NCBI RefSeq assembly: GCF_001543285.1
Contig: NZ_CP014164.1
Location: 2,108,001-2,172,000 of the forward strand
DNA: 64,000 bases
Origin: Aerococcus viridans
GTDB taxonomy: Bacteria; Bacillota; Bacilli; Lactobacillales; Aerococcaceae
Direction: 5' to 3'
Shown here: piece after piece, positions 37,518-47,280 of the stretch
Layout: each line of letters opens with the position of its first letter
Numbering within the stretch: the stretch's first letter is position 1
The notes under the pieces: model-generated
Told to the model about the DNA's origin: nothing
Databases searched by the model: none
Seen by the model: only the letters and a program-made list of their open reading frames with translations
Made by a program: the position numbers and the translations under genes

Positions 37518-38858
37518 CTATACATTTCCTCCGTCTTCTTTAAAGTACTCCGGCAGTTGCATGTCACCTTCATAAGAAATAATGACCGGCTTCTCACCCA
37601 AGGTTACACGGCCATTGACAACCCGGTAACTTTCTTTAGTAATTTCATTCTTATATTCACCGTTGGGTATACCTAATTCAATCGTAGCGGGCTGGCCATC
37701 TTCTTTTAACTTGAATACCCCAAACAAATGTTGGTTATAATAATGGTAAGAAAGGACTACAGTCGCTTCCCCTGCTGGCATAATCGTATAGTAACCACTC
37801 TTACAAACTTCTCGTTTCTTAATTTGTGACATTCGATTGATCAATGGGGTTAAATCTTGATTAATAGTCCAGTTAATCATCTCACCGCTTTGGAAGTTAA
37901 ATCGTTCTTTTGATCCATACTCCTGTCCCATAAATACGCTGGCTATCCCTTTTTGGAAAAAGGAAAAAGCTGTCCAATTTTCTAGTTCACTACCTGGTTT
38001 AACACATTCTGCAAAGCGTGGGAATTCCTCAAATTCTAAAGAATGCATACTTACGTATGTATTTGGCAACATCAACTCTTGGTAATTTAAGGTACCAACA
38101 AAGTTTTCCAAGGACAAATCTCCATGATAAAAACGATTTTTATAGAAGGAACCTGGAATTTGATCAACTACGTCAAAGTTAGGATATAATTCCCCTTCTG
38201 TCCAATAAGGCATATTCATTTGTTGTAACTTCGTTAGGATTGATAAAGGCATGGTTGCAGCCACCCAATAGAAATATGGATGAACATCTTCCACTTCAGC
38301 CCGTGCTGACGCCCAAAATTCAGGACGAACCAGTTGGGCATGGTTTGCCGCAAACCCATCCACAAATTTAGCCCAATATTTTAGATTTTCAATGATGTAA
38401 TCCCATAATTTAGGGTTGGTATAGTCTAAATCGTAGGAACTATCATAGATGTCCAATCGAGAAATCATTTCGCCCTGTTCATTATGTAAGAAATATTCAG
38501 GATGTTCTTTAACTAACTCCGAATCCTTTGCCAAATGGAATAATTGTAGGTTTAACATCACTTGCATCCCCATCTCATGGATACTGTCCACTAATTCTTG
38601 AAAATCATCTAGGCTCCCATACTGCTGGGAAACCTCAGAAATATTTTTCACGATCATTGGATTACCTTTCAAATTATCAGCAACCCTCAAGTCAGTAGTT
38701 GGAAAGATAGACTGCAGTAAAATAATGTCTACGCCCAAATCTTTTAAACGTTGAAGCTCTGGAATAATCGATTTGAAAGTCCCTTCCTTTGTAAAATTGC
38801 GAACAAATAACTTATACAACGTTTTGTGACGTAACGTTAAATTCGTTACTTTAGCCAT
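37518..38858 (-). CDS. GH13-fold alpha-amylase-like protein lacking catalytic residues
   Basis: A 446-aa protein that follows the alpha-amylase (GH13) plan but has altered active-site regions. Region I, normally DxxxNH, reads MLNLQLFHLA (101-110). Region II, normally GFRxD, reads DGFAANHAQ (167-175), with Asn172 in place of the nucleophile. Region III still has a Glu (WTEGELYPNF). Region IV, normally NHD, reads MHSLEFEEFPRF (271-282). It is therefore unlikely to hydrolyse glucans and may bind sugars or act as a scaffold. It overlaps operon-style with the HAD phosphatase gene directly downstream. The fold call is good; function is unknown. Confidence 0.75.
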   Translation of the reverse strand: MAKVTNLTLRHKTLYKLFVRNFTKEGTFKSIIPELQRLKDLGVDIILLQSIFPTTDLRVADNLKGNPMIVKNISEVSQQYGSLDDFQELVDSIHEMGMQVMLNLQLFHLAKDSELVKEHPEYFLHNEQGEMISRLDIYDSSYDLDYTNPKLWDYIIENLKYWAKFVDGFAANHAQLVRPEFWASARAEVEDVHPYFYWVAATMPLSILTKLQQMNMPYWTEGELYPNFDVVDQIPGSFYKNRFYHGDLSLENFVGTLNYQELMLPNTYVSMHSLEFEEFPRFAECVKPGSELENWTAFSFFQKGIASVFMGQEYGSKERFNFQSGEMINWTINQDLTPLINRMSQIKKREVCKSGYYTIMPAGEATVVLSYHYYNQHLFGVFKLKEDGQPATIELGIPNGEYKNEITKESYRVVNGRVTLGEKPVIISYEGDMQLPEYFKEDGGNV

Positions 38859-39029
38859 GGCTGACCTCCTATATTAACTGCGGCTCTTTTTGCTATCTTC
38901 ATTCTAGCATACGTGCATCAAATTACTCACCATAATCATCCTTATCACTAGTAAAAATGATTTTATTAGTTTAACAACGTGTAAAAGGCTTTTTTTGCCC
39001 GTGAATAAGCGGAATTTATACATAAAAAT

Positions 39030-39105
39030 TTTTGCGAACGATTGAAAAATAAATTAACTAAACATTCGTGTTTAGTATTGATTTTTCCTCTCGAGTCTTT
39101 ATAAT
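39030..39105 (+). promoter_or_regulatory. PurR PurBox pair and promoter of the purine permease gene
   Basis: Two inverted PurBox-like elements, TTTTGCGAACGATT (39030-39043) and AAACATTCGTGTTT (39060-39073), are separated by 16 bases, as in the PurR operators of B. subtilis. The promoter TTGATT (39078-39083), 16 bases, TATAAT (39100-39105) follows. AAAGGAG then leads to a GTG start at 39147. PurR repression is expected when purines are plentiful. Confidence 0.7.
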
Positions 39106-39146
39106 GATAGGAGTAGTTAATTAAATTCATAAAAGGAGCAAGAAAA

Positions 39147-40619
39147 GTGAAAAAAATAGAGGAATTTTTCCAATTGAAGGAAAATGGGTCAAACTTTTCA
39201 ACTGAATTGATTGCCGGTTTATCAACCTTCTTTGCAATGAGTTACATCATTTTTGTAAACCCAGCAATTTTATCTCAAACAGGTATGCCTTACCAAGGAG
39301 TATTCTTAGCAACCATTATTTCATCAGCTTTAGCGACATTATTTATCGGATTATTTGCTAACGTACCTTACGCATTGGCACCAGGTATGGGATTAAATGC
39401 TTTCTTTACTTATACAGTAGTTTTCTCACTGGGCTTTACTTGGCAAGAAGCGTTGGCAATGGTATTTATCTGTGGTTTATTCAACATCTTCATCACAGTA
39501 ACTAAATTCCGTCAATTAATTATTAAAGCAATTCCAGACTCATTACAACATGCAATTGGTGCTGGTGTTGGTTTATTCGTTGCTTACATTGGTGTTAAAA
39601 ATGCCGGTTTCATCAACTTTACAACTGAAGCAGCAAACATCACAGCTGTTAACGGTCAACCATTTGATGCCACTCAATCTGTATTCGAAGGCGGTCTAGC
39701 GACAATCAACTCTACTGGGTCAACACTACCAGAAATTTCTACTTTTACAGACCAAACTTCATTATTAGCATTATTCGGCCTAATCCTAACCATCATTTTA
39801 TTATTGAAAAATGTAAAAGGTGCGATCTTAATTGGTATCATCGCGGTTTCAACTATCTACGTTATTTTAAACCCAGCTGCTTTAGCCACTGTCAACTTCG
39901 ACCAATCTGGTTTAGGCGCTGCCTTCCAAGACTTGGGTGTTACTTTCGGAGCAGCCTTTGGTAAAGAAGGATTACTATCACTTTTTGCTGATCCATCCCG
40001 TTACCCATTAGTAATCATGACAATCTTTGCTTTCTCTTTATCTGATGTATTCGATACAATTGGTACCTTCATTGGAACAGGTCGCGCTTCGGGTATCTTT
40101 ACTAAAGAAGACATTGATAATATGGATCAATCAAGCGTCATGAACACTAAATTAGATAAAGCACTTTTTGGTGACGTTGTTGGTACCTCATTAGGTGCGG
40201 TCTTCGGTACTTCAAATATAACTGTATATGCTGAATCTACTGTAGGTATTTCCATAGGTGGCCGTACAGGTTTAACATCTGTATTTGTTGCTATTGCTTT
40301 ATTCTTATGTGCTTTCATCTCACCTTTCGTTGGTTTAGTACCAAGTGCTGCAACTGCACCAGCCTTAATCATCGTTGGTATTATGATGATGTCAGCTATT
40401 CGTGAGATTGATTGGACTAGCTTAGAGGTTGCAATTCCTGCCTTCTTCGCTTCAGTATTTATGGCTTATGCTTACTCAATCTCATATGGTATTGCAGCAG
40501 GATTCATCACTTACTGCATCGTGAAAGTAGCACTAGGGAAAACAAAAGAAATTCATCCAATCTTATGGGGTGCATCATTCTTGTTCTTAGCTAATTTCAT
40601 CATCTTAGCCATGATCTAA
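39147..40619 (+). CDS. Purine (guanine/hypoxanthine/adenine) permease, AzgA-like NCS2 family
   Basis: A 490-aa polytopic transporter of the AzgA-like group (PbuG/PbuO type). The N-terminal ELIAGLSTFFAMSYIIFVNPAILS (split over about 21-44) is diagnostic. Further family blocks are NVPYALAPGMGLNAFFTY and SLSDVFDTIGTFIGTG. It takes up purine bases with protons. The start is GTG with AAAGGAGC upstream. It is a single gene with its own PurBox promoter and terminator, consistent with salvage under purine limitation. Substrate choice between guanine/hypoxanthine and adenine is not resolved. Confidence 0.9.
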   Translation: MKKIEEFFQLKENGSNFSTELIAGLSTFFAMSYIIFVNPAILSQTGMPYQGVFLATIISSALATLFIGLFANVPYALAPGMGLNAFFTYTVVFSLGFTWQEALAMVFICGLFNIFITVTKFRQLIIKAIPDSLQHAIGAGVGLFVAYIGVKNAGFINFTTEAANITAVNGQPFDATQSVFEGGLATINSTGSTLPEISTFTDQTSLLALFGLILTIILLLKNVKGAILIGIIAVSTIYVILNPAALATVNFDQSGLGAAFQDLGVTFGAAFGKEGLLSLFADPSRYPLVIMTIFAFSLSDVFDTIGTFIGTGRASGIFTKEDIDNMDQSSVMNTKLDKALFGDVVGTSLGAVFGTSNITVYAESTVGISIGGRTGLTSVFVAIALFLCAFISPFVGLVPSAATAPALIIVGIMMMSAIREIDWTSLEVAIPAFFASVFMAYAYSISYGIAAGFITYCIVKVALGKTKEIHPILWGASFLFLANFIILAMI

Positions 40620-40649
40620 ATCACTAAACTAATATTATTCGCTATACCT

Positions 40650-40675
40650 AAAGACCAGGTTCTCTGGTCTTTTTT
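40650..40675 (+). terminator. Terminator of the purine permease gene
   Basis: AAAGACCAG (40650-40658) pairs with CTGGTCTTT (40664-40672), followed by further T. The remaining bases up to 40912 hold the lactate oxidase promoter region; no other feature was seen. Confidence 0.88.
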
Positions 40676-40867
40676 CTTGCTTTTTAGAAACATTTTTGTA
40701 TTCTTTTTTCATTCAACATGATATAAAATTTCTTTGAATATTTATGAAAACGTAACAATTCAAGGTTTTCTTAAGGATACTTTGCAGAAGTTGATTTCAA
40801 ATGATTTATAAACCATTAAACCGTTTCCTTTTTGACATCATAAGCGCTAAAATAGGAATGTTGATAG

Positions 40868-42037
<1,170 letters not shown>

Positions 42038-42066
42038 ATTTTAGCAGTCATTTTATATATAAGATG

Positions 42067-42104
42067 AGGTCAAAGGGAATGTAGACATTTTCTTTGACCT
42101 TTTT
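42067..42104 (+). terminator. Terminator of lox
   Basis: AGGTCAAAG (42067-42075) pairs with CTTTGACCT (42092-42100), followed by TTTTT. It lies 29 bases after the stop codon. Confidence 0.88.
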
Positions 42105-42178
42105 GTTATCGCTAATAAAGGCGAGTATTTAAGCACCTGTCCTAGTATTAGCAATCCCCTCACCTTAGATACTAGTCT

Positions 42179-42207
42179 TTGCATTCCTGAATCGACACGC
42201 TTATAAT
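42179..42207 (+). promoter_or_regulatory. Promoter of the small-peptide/DsbA-like operon
   Basis: TTGCAT (42179-42184), a 17-base spacer and TATAAT (42202-42207) form a near-consensus promoter 37 bases upstream of the small gene at 42244. Confidence 0.8.
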
Positions 42208-42243
42208 ACTTACTATAAGTAAATTGTAGAGAGGAGCGTTACC

Positions 42244-42390
42244 ATGGGTATCGAAAGCCATAAATCTACTGAGTTAGAAGACTTATTTGCCTCTATCGTT
42301 AATATTGACGGCGATGGAGATAAGAATAAAAATCAAGATGATCAAAAAAACGAATCTGAAAACGACAAATCAAGGGACGATAATAAATAA
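42244..42390 (+). CDS. Small acidic protein, 48 aa, unknown function
   Basis: A short frame starting MGIESHKSTELEDLFASIV, followed by an Asp/Asn/Lys-rich tail (NIDGDGDKNKNQDDQ and onward). It has its own near-consensus promoter 37 bases upstream, GGAG before the ATG, and ends 27 bases before the next gene. These signals support expression. The LEDLFASI stretch recalls the small SPJ_0845-like proteins of Lactobacillales, but the match is too short to be sure. The tail looks disordered. No function can be assigned. Confidence 0.55.
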   Translation: MGIESHKSTELEDLFASIVNIDGDGDKNKNQDDQKNESENDKSRDDNK

Positions 42391-42417
42391 ACCACTACAA
42401 GGGAGCTATTTTTCTAC

Positions 42418-43065
42418 ATGGAAATTACAATTTGGTCTGACTTTGTATGTCCGTTCTGCTACATTGGACAAGCACATTTAGAACGCGCAATAGAAAACTT
42501 TGCCCACGCTGATGAGATTACAATTGAGCACAAATCATTTGAATTAATGCCTGGTGCAAAACATGATCCAAATAAGAACTTCTACGAATCATTTGCTGAC
42601 TTAAAGGGCACTACACCTGAAGAAGCGAAACAAATGAACGACCAAGTCAAACAAATGGCAGCTGCTACTGGCTTAAACTTCAATTTTGATATTATGAAAA
42701 TGGCAGATACCATGCCAGGCCACCGTGTATTCCAATATGCGAAAACACAAGGCAAAGATGACGAATACTTCAAAGCATTCTACACTGCATATTTTGAACA
42801 AGGTGCTTTAATCAGCGACGAAGACACTATTATTCGCTTGTCTGAATCTATTGGTTTAGACGGCGACAAAGTCCGTCAGATTTTAGCCAGCGAAGACGAA
42901 TTCAAAGCTGAAGCCACAGCTGACATCTTCCGCGCAGGTGAAGTTGGCGTTCAAGGTGTCCCTTTCTTTGTATTTAATGATAAATACGCGGTACAAGGTG
43001 CCCAACCTGTAGAAGTATTCCAACAAGTTTTAGACCAAGTATACGCAGAAGAACAAGAAGCATAA
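42418..43065 (+). CDS. DsbA-family oxidoreductase (FrnE-like)
   Basis: A 215-aa cytoplasmic thioredoxin-fold protein with a helical insertion. The active-site CPFC is at 11-14 (SDFVCPFCYIG), and the cis-proline loop is VQGVPFFVFN near residue 180. This pattern is that of the FrnE/polyketide-biosynthesis-type DsbA proteins, which in several bacteria act as disulfide isomerases under oxidative stress. No signal peptide is present. GGGAG is 12 bases from the ATG, a wide spacing. It follows the 48-aa gene and lies downstream of the H2O2-forming lactate oxidase, which fits a redox role but does not prove it. Confidence 0.85.
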   Translation: MEITIWSDFVCPFCYIGQAHLERAIENFAHADEITIEHKSFELMPGAKHDPNKNFYESFADLKGTTPEEAKQMNDQVKQMAAATGLNFNFDIMKMADTMPGHRVFQYAKTQGKDDEYFKAFYTAYFEQGALISDEDTIIRLSESIGLDGDKVRQILASEDEFKAEATADIFRAGEVGVQGVPFFVFNDKYAVQGAQPVEVFQQVLDQVYAEEQEA

Positions 43066-43078
43066 TACAACCTTATGG

Positions 43079-43140
43079 CCCGCAGCTTATTAGCGGGTTT
43101 TTTTGTAAAAGAAAAAGGCTAGGACAACTGGACCCTAGCC
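43079..43140. terminator. Two convergent terminators between the DsbA-like gene and the membrane-protein gene
   Basis: Plus strand: CCCGC (43079-43083) with GCGGG (43093-43097), then seven T. Minus strand: GGCTAGG with CCTAGCC (43117-43140), then a T run (complement of A at 43112-43116). Confidence 0.85.
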
Positions 43141-43149
43141 AATAATTAC

Positions 43150-43992
43150 TTATATTTGTGAATTTGTATCCAATGAATGTACAGGTGTTCGTTCATTGAT
43201 TTGCCAATGGAGAACGATAAAGGTCGCAATCCAAACAGCAGCGATATCCAAGCCTAAACGAGCTACTAAGTCAAAAATGCCGACATCATAACGTAGATAC
43301 ATCATGGCATAATTGGCTACTGCAATCCAAGCAAAGAACTGTAGGGCAAACTGATTGGTTTTGCCAATATGGTTCTGCCGGATGATATAGCGTTGTATTG
43401 CACCAAAAGATAAGCCAATTGAAAGTCCCATAATACCGGACCAAAGAATAGCTACTGGTAACTGCCCATCATCCGCTCCATAAATATCTAGGCCTAGATA
43501 AGCCACTAGCCTCATAATCGCAAAAACTAGTATGTAGACACGTAAGCCTCTGGTATAGAAAAAAGGTTTTGGCTTATACATTAACCGTTGGCGAGCCATT
43601 AGCCGGTAAATCAACTGACCTTGTATCATGAAAATTAAAATCGCTTTAACCGGATTAATCATCCAGTCCGTCTCCACTAAATGGGGCATGGGTTCAGCTC
43701 GGTAAACTAAGAAGACCAATAACTCTGAAATAACATAAAGTATTACCTTAGTTCCTTTGGTTCCTGGCAAGCGAAAATCGACTAGATAGTAAGCATAGGT
43801 CATGAATGTATAAATCAAAAAATAAATTATAAATAAAGTTGGATAATAAATCCCTTGTTGAACCGCTATACCATCTCCAAGAATTGCTTGAAAACTTGGA
43901 TTTGGGAACCACATCTCTAACATCACATGCAACAGGCTCATAACACTCGCTATAAATGCGCTATATAGCCATCTTTTATTTCTATTTCGCAT
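43150..43992 (-). CDS. Polytopic membrane protein, unknown function
   Basis: A 280-aa protein with about seven or eight hydrophobic spans covering nearly the whole length (first at about 9-28, last at about 245-265). It is rich in Tyr, Trp and Met, with basic loops such as RLMARQRLMYKPKPF and RYIIRQNHIGK. I do not recognise a family or any catalytic motif. It is divergent from rlmA and converges with the DsbA-like gene. A terminator follows its stop. It could be a sensor-type or transport protein, but nothing in the sequence decides this. Confidence 0.6.
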   Translation of the reverse strand: MRNRNKRWLYSAFIASVMSLLHVMLEMWFPNPSFQAILGDGIAVQQGIYYPTLFIIYFLIYTFMTYAYYLVDFRLPGTKGTKVILYVISELLVFLVYRAEPMPHLVETDWMINPVKAILIFMIQGQLIYRLMARQRLMYKPKPFFYTRGLRVYILVFAIMRLVAYLGLDIYGADDGQLPVAILWSGIMGLSIGLSFGAIQRYIIRQNHIGKTNQFALQFFAWIAVANYAMMYLRYDVGIFDLVARLGLDIAAVWIATFIVLHWQINERTPVHSLDTNSQI

Positions 43993-44135
43993 ATTCCCTC
44001 ACTTCTCAAACCATTATGAATAGCTAGCATGAAAAAAAGACAGCCAGCATTAAACATATGGATCATCATTAATAAGTCTATTCTAACATGCTATAATAAA
44101 AGTGAGAACTATGACAAATTCAAAAAAGGTGACCT

Positions 44136-45029
44136 ATGGAATCAAAACGAACACAAGCAATTCAAAAATTTAATTACTGGACTACGCGCATGACCTGCCC
44201 TATCTGCAAAAGCAATCTATCTTTTAGCCATAATCAAGTCCGTTGCGATCACAATCACAGCTTTGATATCGCTAAACAAGGTTATATTAACCTTGCACCT
44301 AATCACCAAGAAGCACACTACAACAGCGACCTATTCACTGCTCGCCAACGAATCATGCAAGACGCAAATCTATACGCCGGTGTTTACCATCAAATCTTAG
44401 ACCTGATAATGGAAAAAGGGGTAGACTTGTCGCAAGTTAGCAACCTAATTGACTTAGGCACTGGAGAAGGTAGTCACCTCCACCAGCTAGCGCAAACTTG
44501 GCAGGCACATGTGGCCAACGATCAAGATCAAATGCCACAATTCTTAGGCTTAGACTTAGCTAAAGATGGTATCCTTTCCGCTGCCAAACACTATACCAAC
44601 GCCCTTTGGGTGGTTGCTGATTTAAGTCAATTACCCTTTAAAGATGGACAAGTAGAGGGTACGATTACCATCCTTTCACCCTCTAACTACGCTGAACTAA
44701 ACCGAGCACTTTCAGAACAAGGTTGGGCCCTAAAAATTGTACCCGGCCCTAACTATTTAAAAGAATTACGGAAAATCATTCTACCAGTGGATGAACAAAA
44801 GCACGACACTTCTGCGTCCATTGCTAAATTTAAAGCAGCCTTCAATGACTTTGGTCAAAGCCACTACCAACAATATCGACCATTAAATAAAGAGCATATA
44901 CGCGATTTAATTCAAATGACACCGTTAATGTGGCATGCCAACGAAAGTCAAATGACAGAAGCTATGGCATTAGATGGTATTACTATTGACTTACAAATTC
45001 TATTTGGACGCAAAAAGGAAAAGAGTTAG
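44136..45029 (+). CDS. rlmA: 23S rRNA (guanine-N1)-methyltransferase, RlmA family
   Basis: A 297-aa SAM-dependent methyltransferase that modifies a guanine in hairpin 35 of 23S rRNA (G748 in Gram-positives for RlmAII). The N-terminal zinc finger has Cys21, Cys24, Cys37 and His41 (CPICKSNLSF to CDHNHSF). The family block KQGYINLAP follows. The SAM motif is LIDLGTGEGSHLHQL, and ITILSPSNYAELNR is the substrate-side loop. An extended -10 element (TGCTATAAT) precedes it. Its stop codon lies inside its terminator hairpin. Alteration of such genes can affect macrolide or tylosin response. Confidence 0.88.
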   Translation: MESKRTQAIQKFNYWTTRMTCPICKSNLSFSHNQVRCDHNHSFDIAKQGYINLAPNHQEAHYNSDLFTARQRIMQDANLYAGVYHQILDLIMEKGVDLSQVSNLIDLGTGEGSHLHQLAQTWQAHVANDQDQMPQFLGLDLAKDGILSAAKHYTNALWVVADLSQLPFKDGQVEGTITILSPSNYAELNRALSEQGWALKIVPGPNYLKELRKIILPVDEQKHDTSASIAKFKAAFNDFGQSHYQQYRPLNKEHIRDLIQMTPLMWHANESQMTEAMALDGITIDLQILFGRKKEKS

Positions 45030-45045
45030 CCCTTTTCCTTTTTTT
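45017..45045 (+). terminator. Terminator overlapping the rlmA stop codon
   Basis: GGAAAAG (45017-45023) pairs with CTTTTCC (45032-45038), followed by seven T. The rlmA stop codon lies in the loop. Confidence 0.8.
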
Positions 45046-45076
45046 AATCTATCTCACTGATAATCAACCTAGACGT

Positions 45077-45448
45077 TTATTCTTTTGCATCCTCAAACAC
45101 ATAATCTGGGAAATACTTTTCTAAAATAACCGGTAAATCATAGTCATCCGGGAAAAATCTACTATATACCTCTTGTCCTTCATCAAATTGACCTTCAAGT
45201 CCTAAAACTTCAAAAACATCAACAACTTTAGCAACTGCCCATTGGATTGAAGTGCCTTCAACCACTTCATAAGGTTCTTCCAAATTATCCTCTTTGATAA
45301 AACGAATCAATTCTTCTTTTGGCATGTCTTCATCCAAATGATAAAGTAAGATTTGGTTTTCATAGGAATGACGCGGACTTCCATCATCCACATTATAAGC
45401 TTGTTTGATAATATTGATACTATATACATTCTTCATGTATTTCAACAT
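45077..45448 (-). CDS. Acidic protein of unknown function (possibly DUF4288-like)
   Basis: A 123-aa soluble, acidic protein. The order VYSINIIKQAYNV, then ENQILLYHL, then EELIRFIKEDN, and TSIQWAVAKVVDVFEV, recalls the DUF4288 plan of strand, helix and WxxxKVxDV-type motif, but the match is loose. The C-terminus is rich in Asp, Phe and Tyr. The start is uncertain: GAAGAGG abuts the ATG at 45448, and a second ATG at codon 5 lies 12 bases from it. It lies between rlmA (convergent) and an SDR gene on the same strand. Confidence 0.5.
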   Translation of the reverse strand: MLKYMKNVYSINIIKQAYNVDDGSPRHSYENQILLYHLDEDMPKEELIRFIKEDNLEEPYEVVEGTSIQWAVAKVVDVFEVLGLEGQFDEGQEVYSRFFPDDYDLPVILEKYFPDYVFEDAKE

Positions 45449-45483
45449 CCTCTTCTACAAAGCTCTTTACCCGTAAAACATAT

Positions 45484-46269
45484 TTACATGACTGCAGCCG
45501 CACCACCATCAATATTAAGTGCCACACCTGAAATATAAGAAGCTGCATCAGATACTAAGAAAGTAATGGCATTAGCAGCTTCCACCGTTTCACCAATACG
45601 ACCTAAAGGTGTATTGGCTGATTGACTTTTAGAAAATTCTTCCCAAGTTTGATCAGGAGCGTTATCTTGCCAACGTTTTTCGATTTGTTCACTACGCACT
45701 AAACCAATAGATACAGCATTCACACGAATATTATACTCACCTAATTCTTTACTTAATTCCTTTGTTAAGCCAAGACCAGCAGCACGGCTAGTTGACGTTG
45801 GCAATGAATTAGCTGGAGGTGTTTTTCCGGCGATAGCAGTTAAATTCACAATAGCGCCTGAATTTTGTTTCTTAAAATATGGCAACACTTCACGAGTAAA
45901 ATTCACTACACCAAAAACTTTAATATTCAAGTCTCGTTGCCATTCAGCATTATCCACCGCATCGAAACTATGGGCTGATGATCCACCTGCATTATTAATT
46001 AAAATATCAATACGACCAAATTGATCAATTGTCTCAGCAACTACTTTTTTAGCATCTTCTTCGACAGTTACGTCCCCAACGACATAGTGGACTTTTCGAC
46101 CTGTGATTTCTTGAATAGCTCTTTGCGCATCGACAAGACGATCCTCACGGCGGGCAACAATTGTCACGTCAGTCCCCTCGCTCGCTAATGACTTAGCTGT
46201 CTCAAATCCGATTCCACGGCTGGCCCCTGTAATAATCGCTACCTTTCCTGATAAACCTAATTCCATCAA
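45484..46269 (-). CDS. Short-chain dehydrogenase/reductase with replaced catalytic triad
   Basis: A 261-aa classical-length SDR. The coenzyme motif TGASRGIG (14-21) and NNAGG (92-96) are normal, and Arg residues after the second strand favour NADP(H). The catalytic Ser-Tyr-Lys positions read Ala145 (NLTAIAG), Thr158 and Arg162 (PTSTSRAAG). This pattern occurs in an atypical SDR subgroup and implies a different mechanism, a different role for the Rossmann fold, or no oxidoreductase activity. The C-terminal YISGVALNIDGG is standard. Substrate unknown. It has its own upstream region and no clear partner. Confidence 0.82.
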   Translation of the reverse strand: MMELGLSGKVAIITGASRGIGFETAKSLASEGTDVTIVARREDRLVDAQRAIQEITGRKVHYVVGDVTVEEDAKKVVAETIDQFGRIDILINNAGGSSAHSFDAVDNAEWQRDLNIKVFGVVNFTREVLPYFKKQNSGAIVNLTAIAGKTPPANSLPTSTSRAAGLGLTKELSKELGEYNIRVNAVSIGLVRSEQIEKRWQDNAPDQTWEEFSKSQSANTPLGRIGETVEAANAITFLVSDAASYISGVALNIDGGAAAVM

Positions 46270-46346
46270 AAGACTCCTTTCTAAATTGTATTTCTATATA
46301 TATTATAATCGAAATATTTTTAAACCAAAATAAAAACCCTTACAAT

Positions 46347-46378
46347 CAAAAAGACCTATGACACGATAGGCATAGGTC
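46347..46378 (-). terminator. Terminator of the VOC-protein gene
   Basis: GACCTATG (46353-46360) pairs with CATAGGTC (46371-46378). The minus strand then runs into a T stretch. It is 18 bases past the stop at 46396. Confidence 0.8.
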
Positions 46379-46395
46379 CACTTCCGTATTGCTTG

Positions 46396-47280
46396 TTAGC
46401 CGATACCAAATTTGGCATTTTCTAAACGGGCTACATCCATTTTTTTCATTTTAAATAATGCATCTAGGACTCGTTTCTTTTGTTCTTCATTGGCTGTTTC
46501 CATGATTTGTAAGTAGGCTTGTGGGACCACTTGCCAAGAAATACCGTGACTGTCTTTCAACCAACCCATCGCCTCAGATTCTTCGTGGGCAGATAATTTG
46601 TCCCAGTAGTAATCTACTTCAGATTGCGCACCGGCAACAATCAAGAAGGAAATAGCTTCAGAAAACTCTTCATCACTACCAAAACCATGGTCCATAAAGA
46701 CTAATTGTTGGTCGCCAACATTTAACTCGGCATAATTCACCTTAGCACGCCCATCTTGAGCTTCACCTTTTTGGTAATAATTGATGTGGCCGGGCGCTGC
46801 CATTTGAAAAATAGTGGCATAATCCTTTAAAGCTTGCTCTGCTTGACCACAATACTGACCGGCAAACAATAGAGATACACGGATTTTATGGTTTTTTGGC
46901 ACGTCTGGTGCCAGCATAATTTGCCATGATAAACCAAATTGATCTTCTACCCAAGCATAGCGGTCGCTAAACGGATAAGCATCCAACGGCATCAAGTCTT
47001 TTCCACCTTTTGCTAATTTAGCATATAAAGTATCTACCTCTTCAGCAGTATCTAACGATATCATCAAAGAGAATGAGGGGTTCATTTTAAAATCACTATC
47101 CCCATTAAAAGCCGCAAATGCTTGATTTTCGATCGTAAAATCGTAAGCAACAGATTCACCTTTAGCCATTGGATAGTGGATTTCACGAGTAATCTCACTT
47201 TGACTAAAAACTTCAGTGTAGTATTTAACTGCTTCTTCAGCTTGGTTGTCGAAACATAACTGGATCGCAATTTGTCGCAT
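46396..47280 (-). CDS. Two-domain VOC protein (PhnB-like)
   Basis: A 294-aa cytoplasmic protein made of two PhnB/3-demethylubiquinone-methyltransferase-like VOC domains (about 1-135 and 140-275). Each opens with the pattern CFDNQAEEAVKYYTEVF or GQCGQAEQALKDYATIF-like and contains a FGLSWQI or HGISWQV strand. The start at 47280 is chosen because GGAG lies eight bases upstream; eleven earlier in-frame codons lack such a site. Proteins of this type are common in bacteria and mostly uncharacterised, so no reaction is assigned. The C-terminal LDALFKMKKMDVARLENA helix is typical. Confidence 0.75.
   Translation of the reverse strand: MRQIAIQLCFDNQAEEAVKYYTEVFSQSEITREIHYPMAKGESVAYDFTIENQAFAAFNGDSDFKMNPSFSLMISLDTAEEVDTLYAKLAKGGKDLMPLDAYPFSDRYAWVEDQFGLSWQIMLAPDVPKNHKIRVSLLFAGQYCGQAEQALKDYATIFQMAAPGHINYYQKGEAQDGRAKVNYAELNVGDQQLVFMDHGFGSDEEFSEAISFLIVAGAQSEVDYYWDKLSAHEESEAMGWLKDSHGISWQVVPQAYLQIMETANEEQKKRVLDALFKMKKMDVARLENAKFGIG

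Noticed and set aside
38859..39146. Purine riboswitch upstream of the purine permease gene
   Set aside because: No aptamer-like three-way junction sequence was found; paired PurBoxes explain the regulation better.
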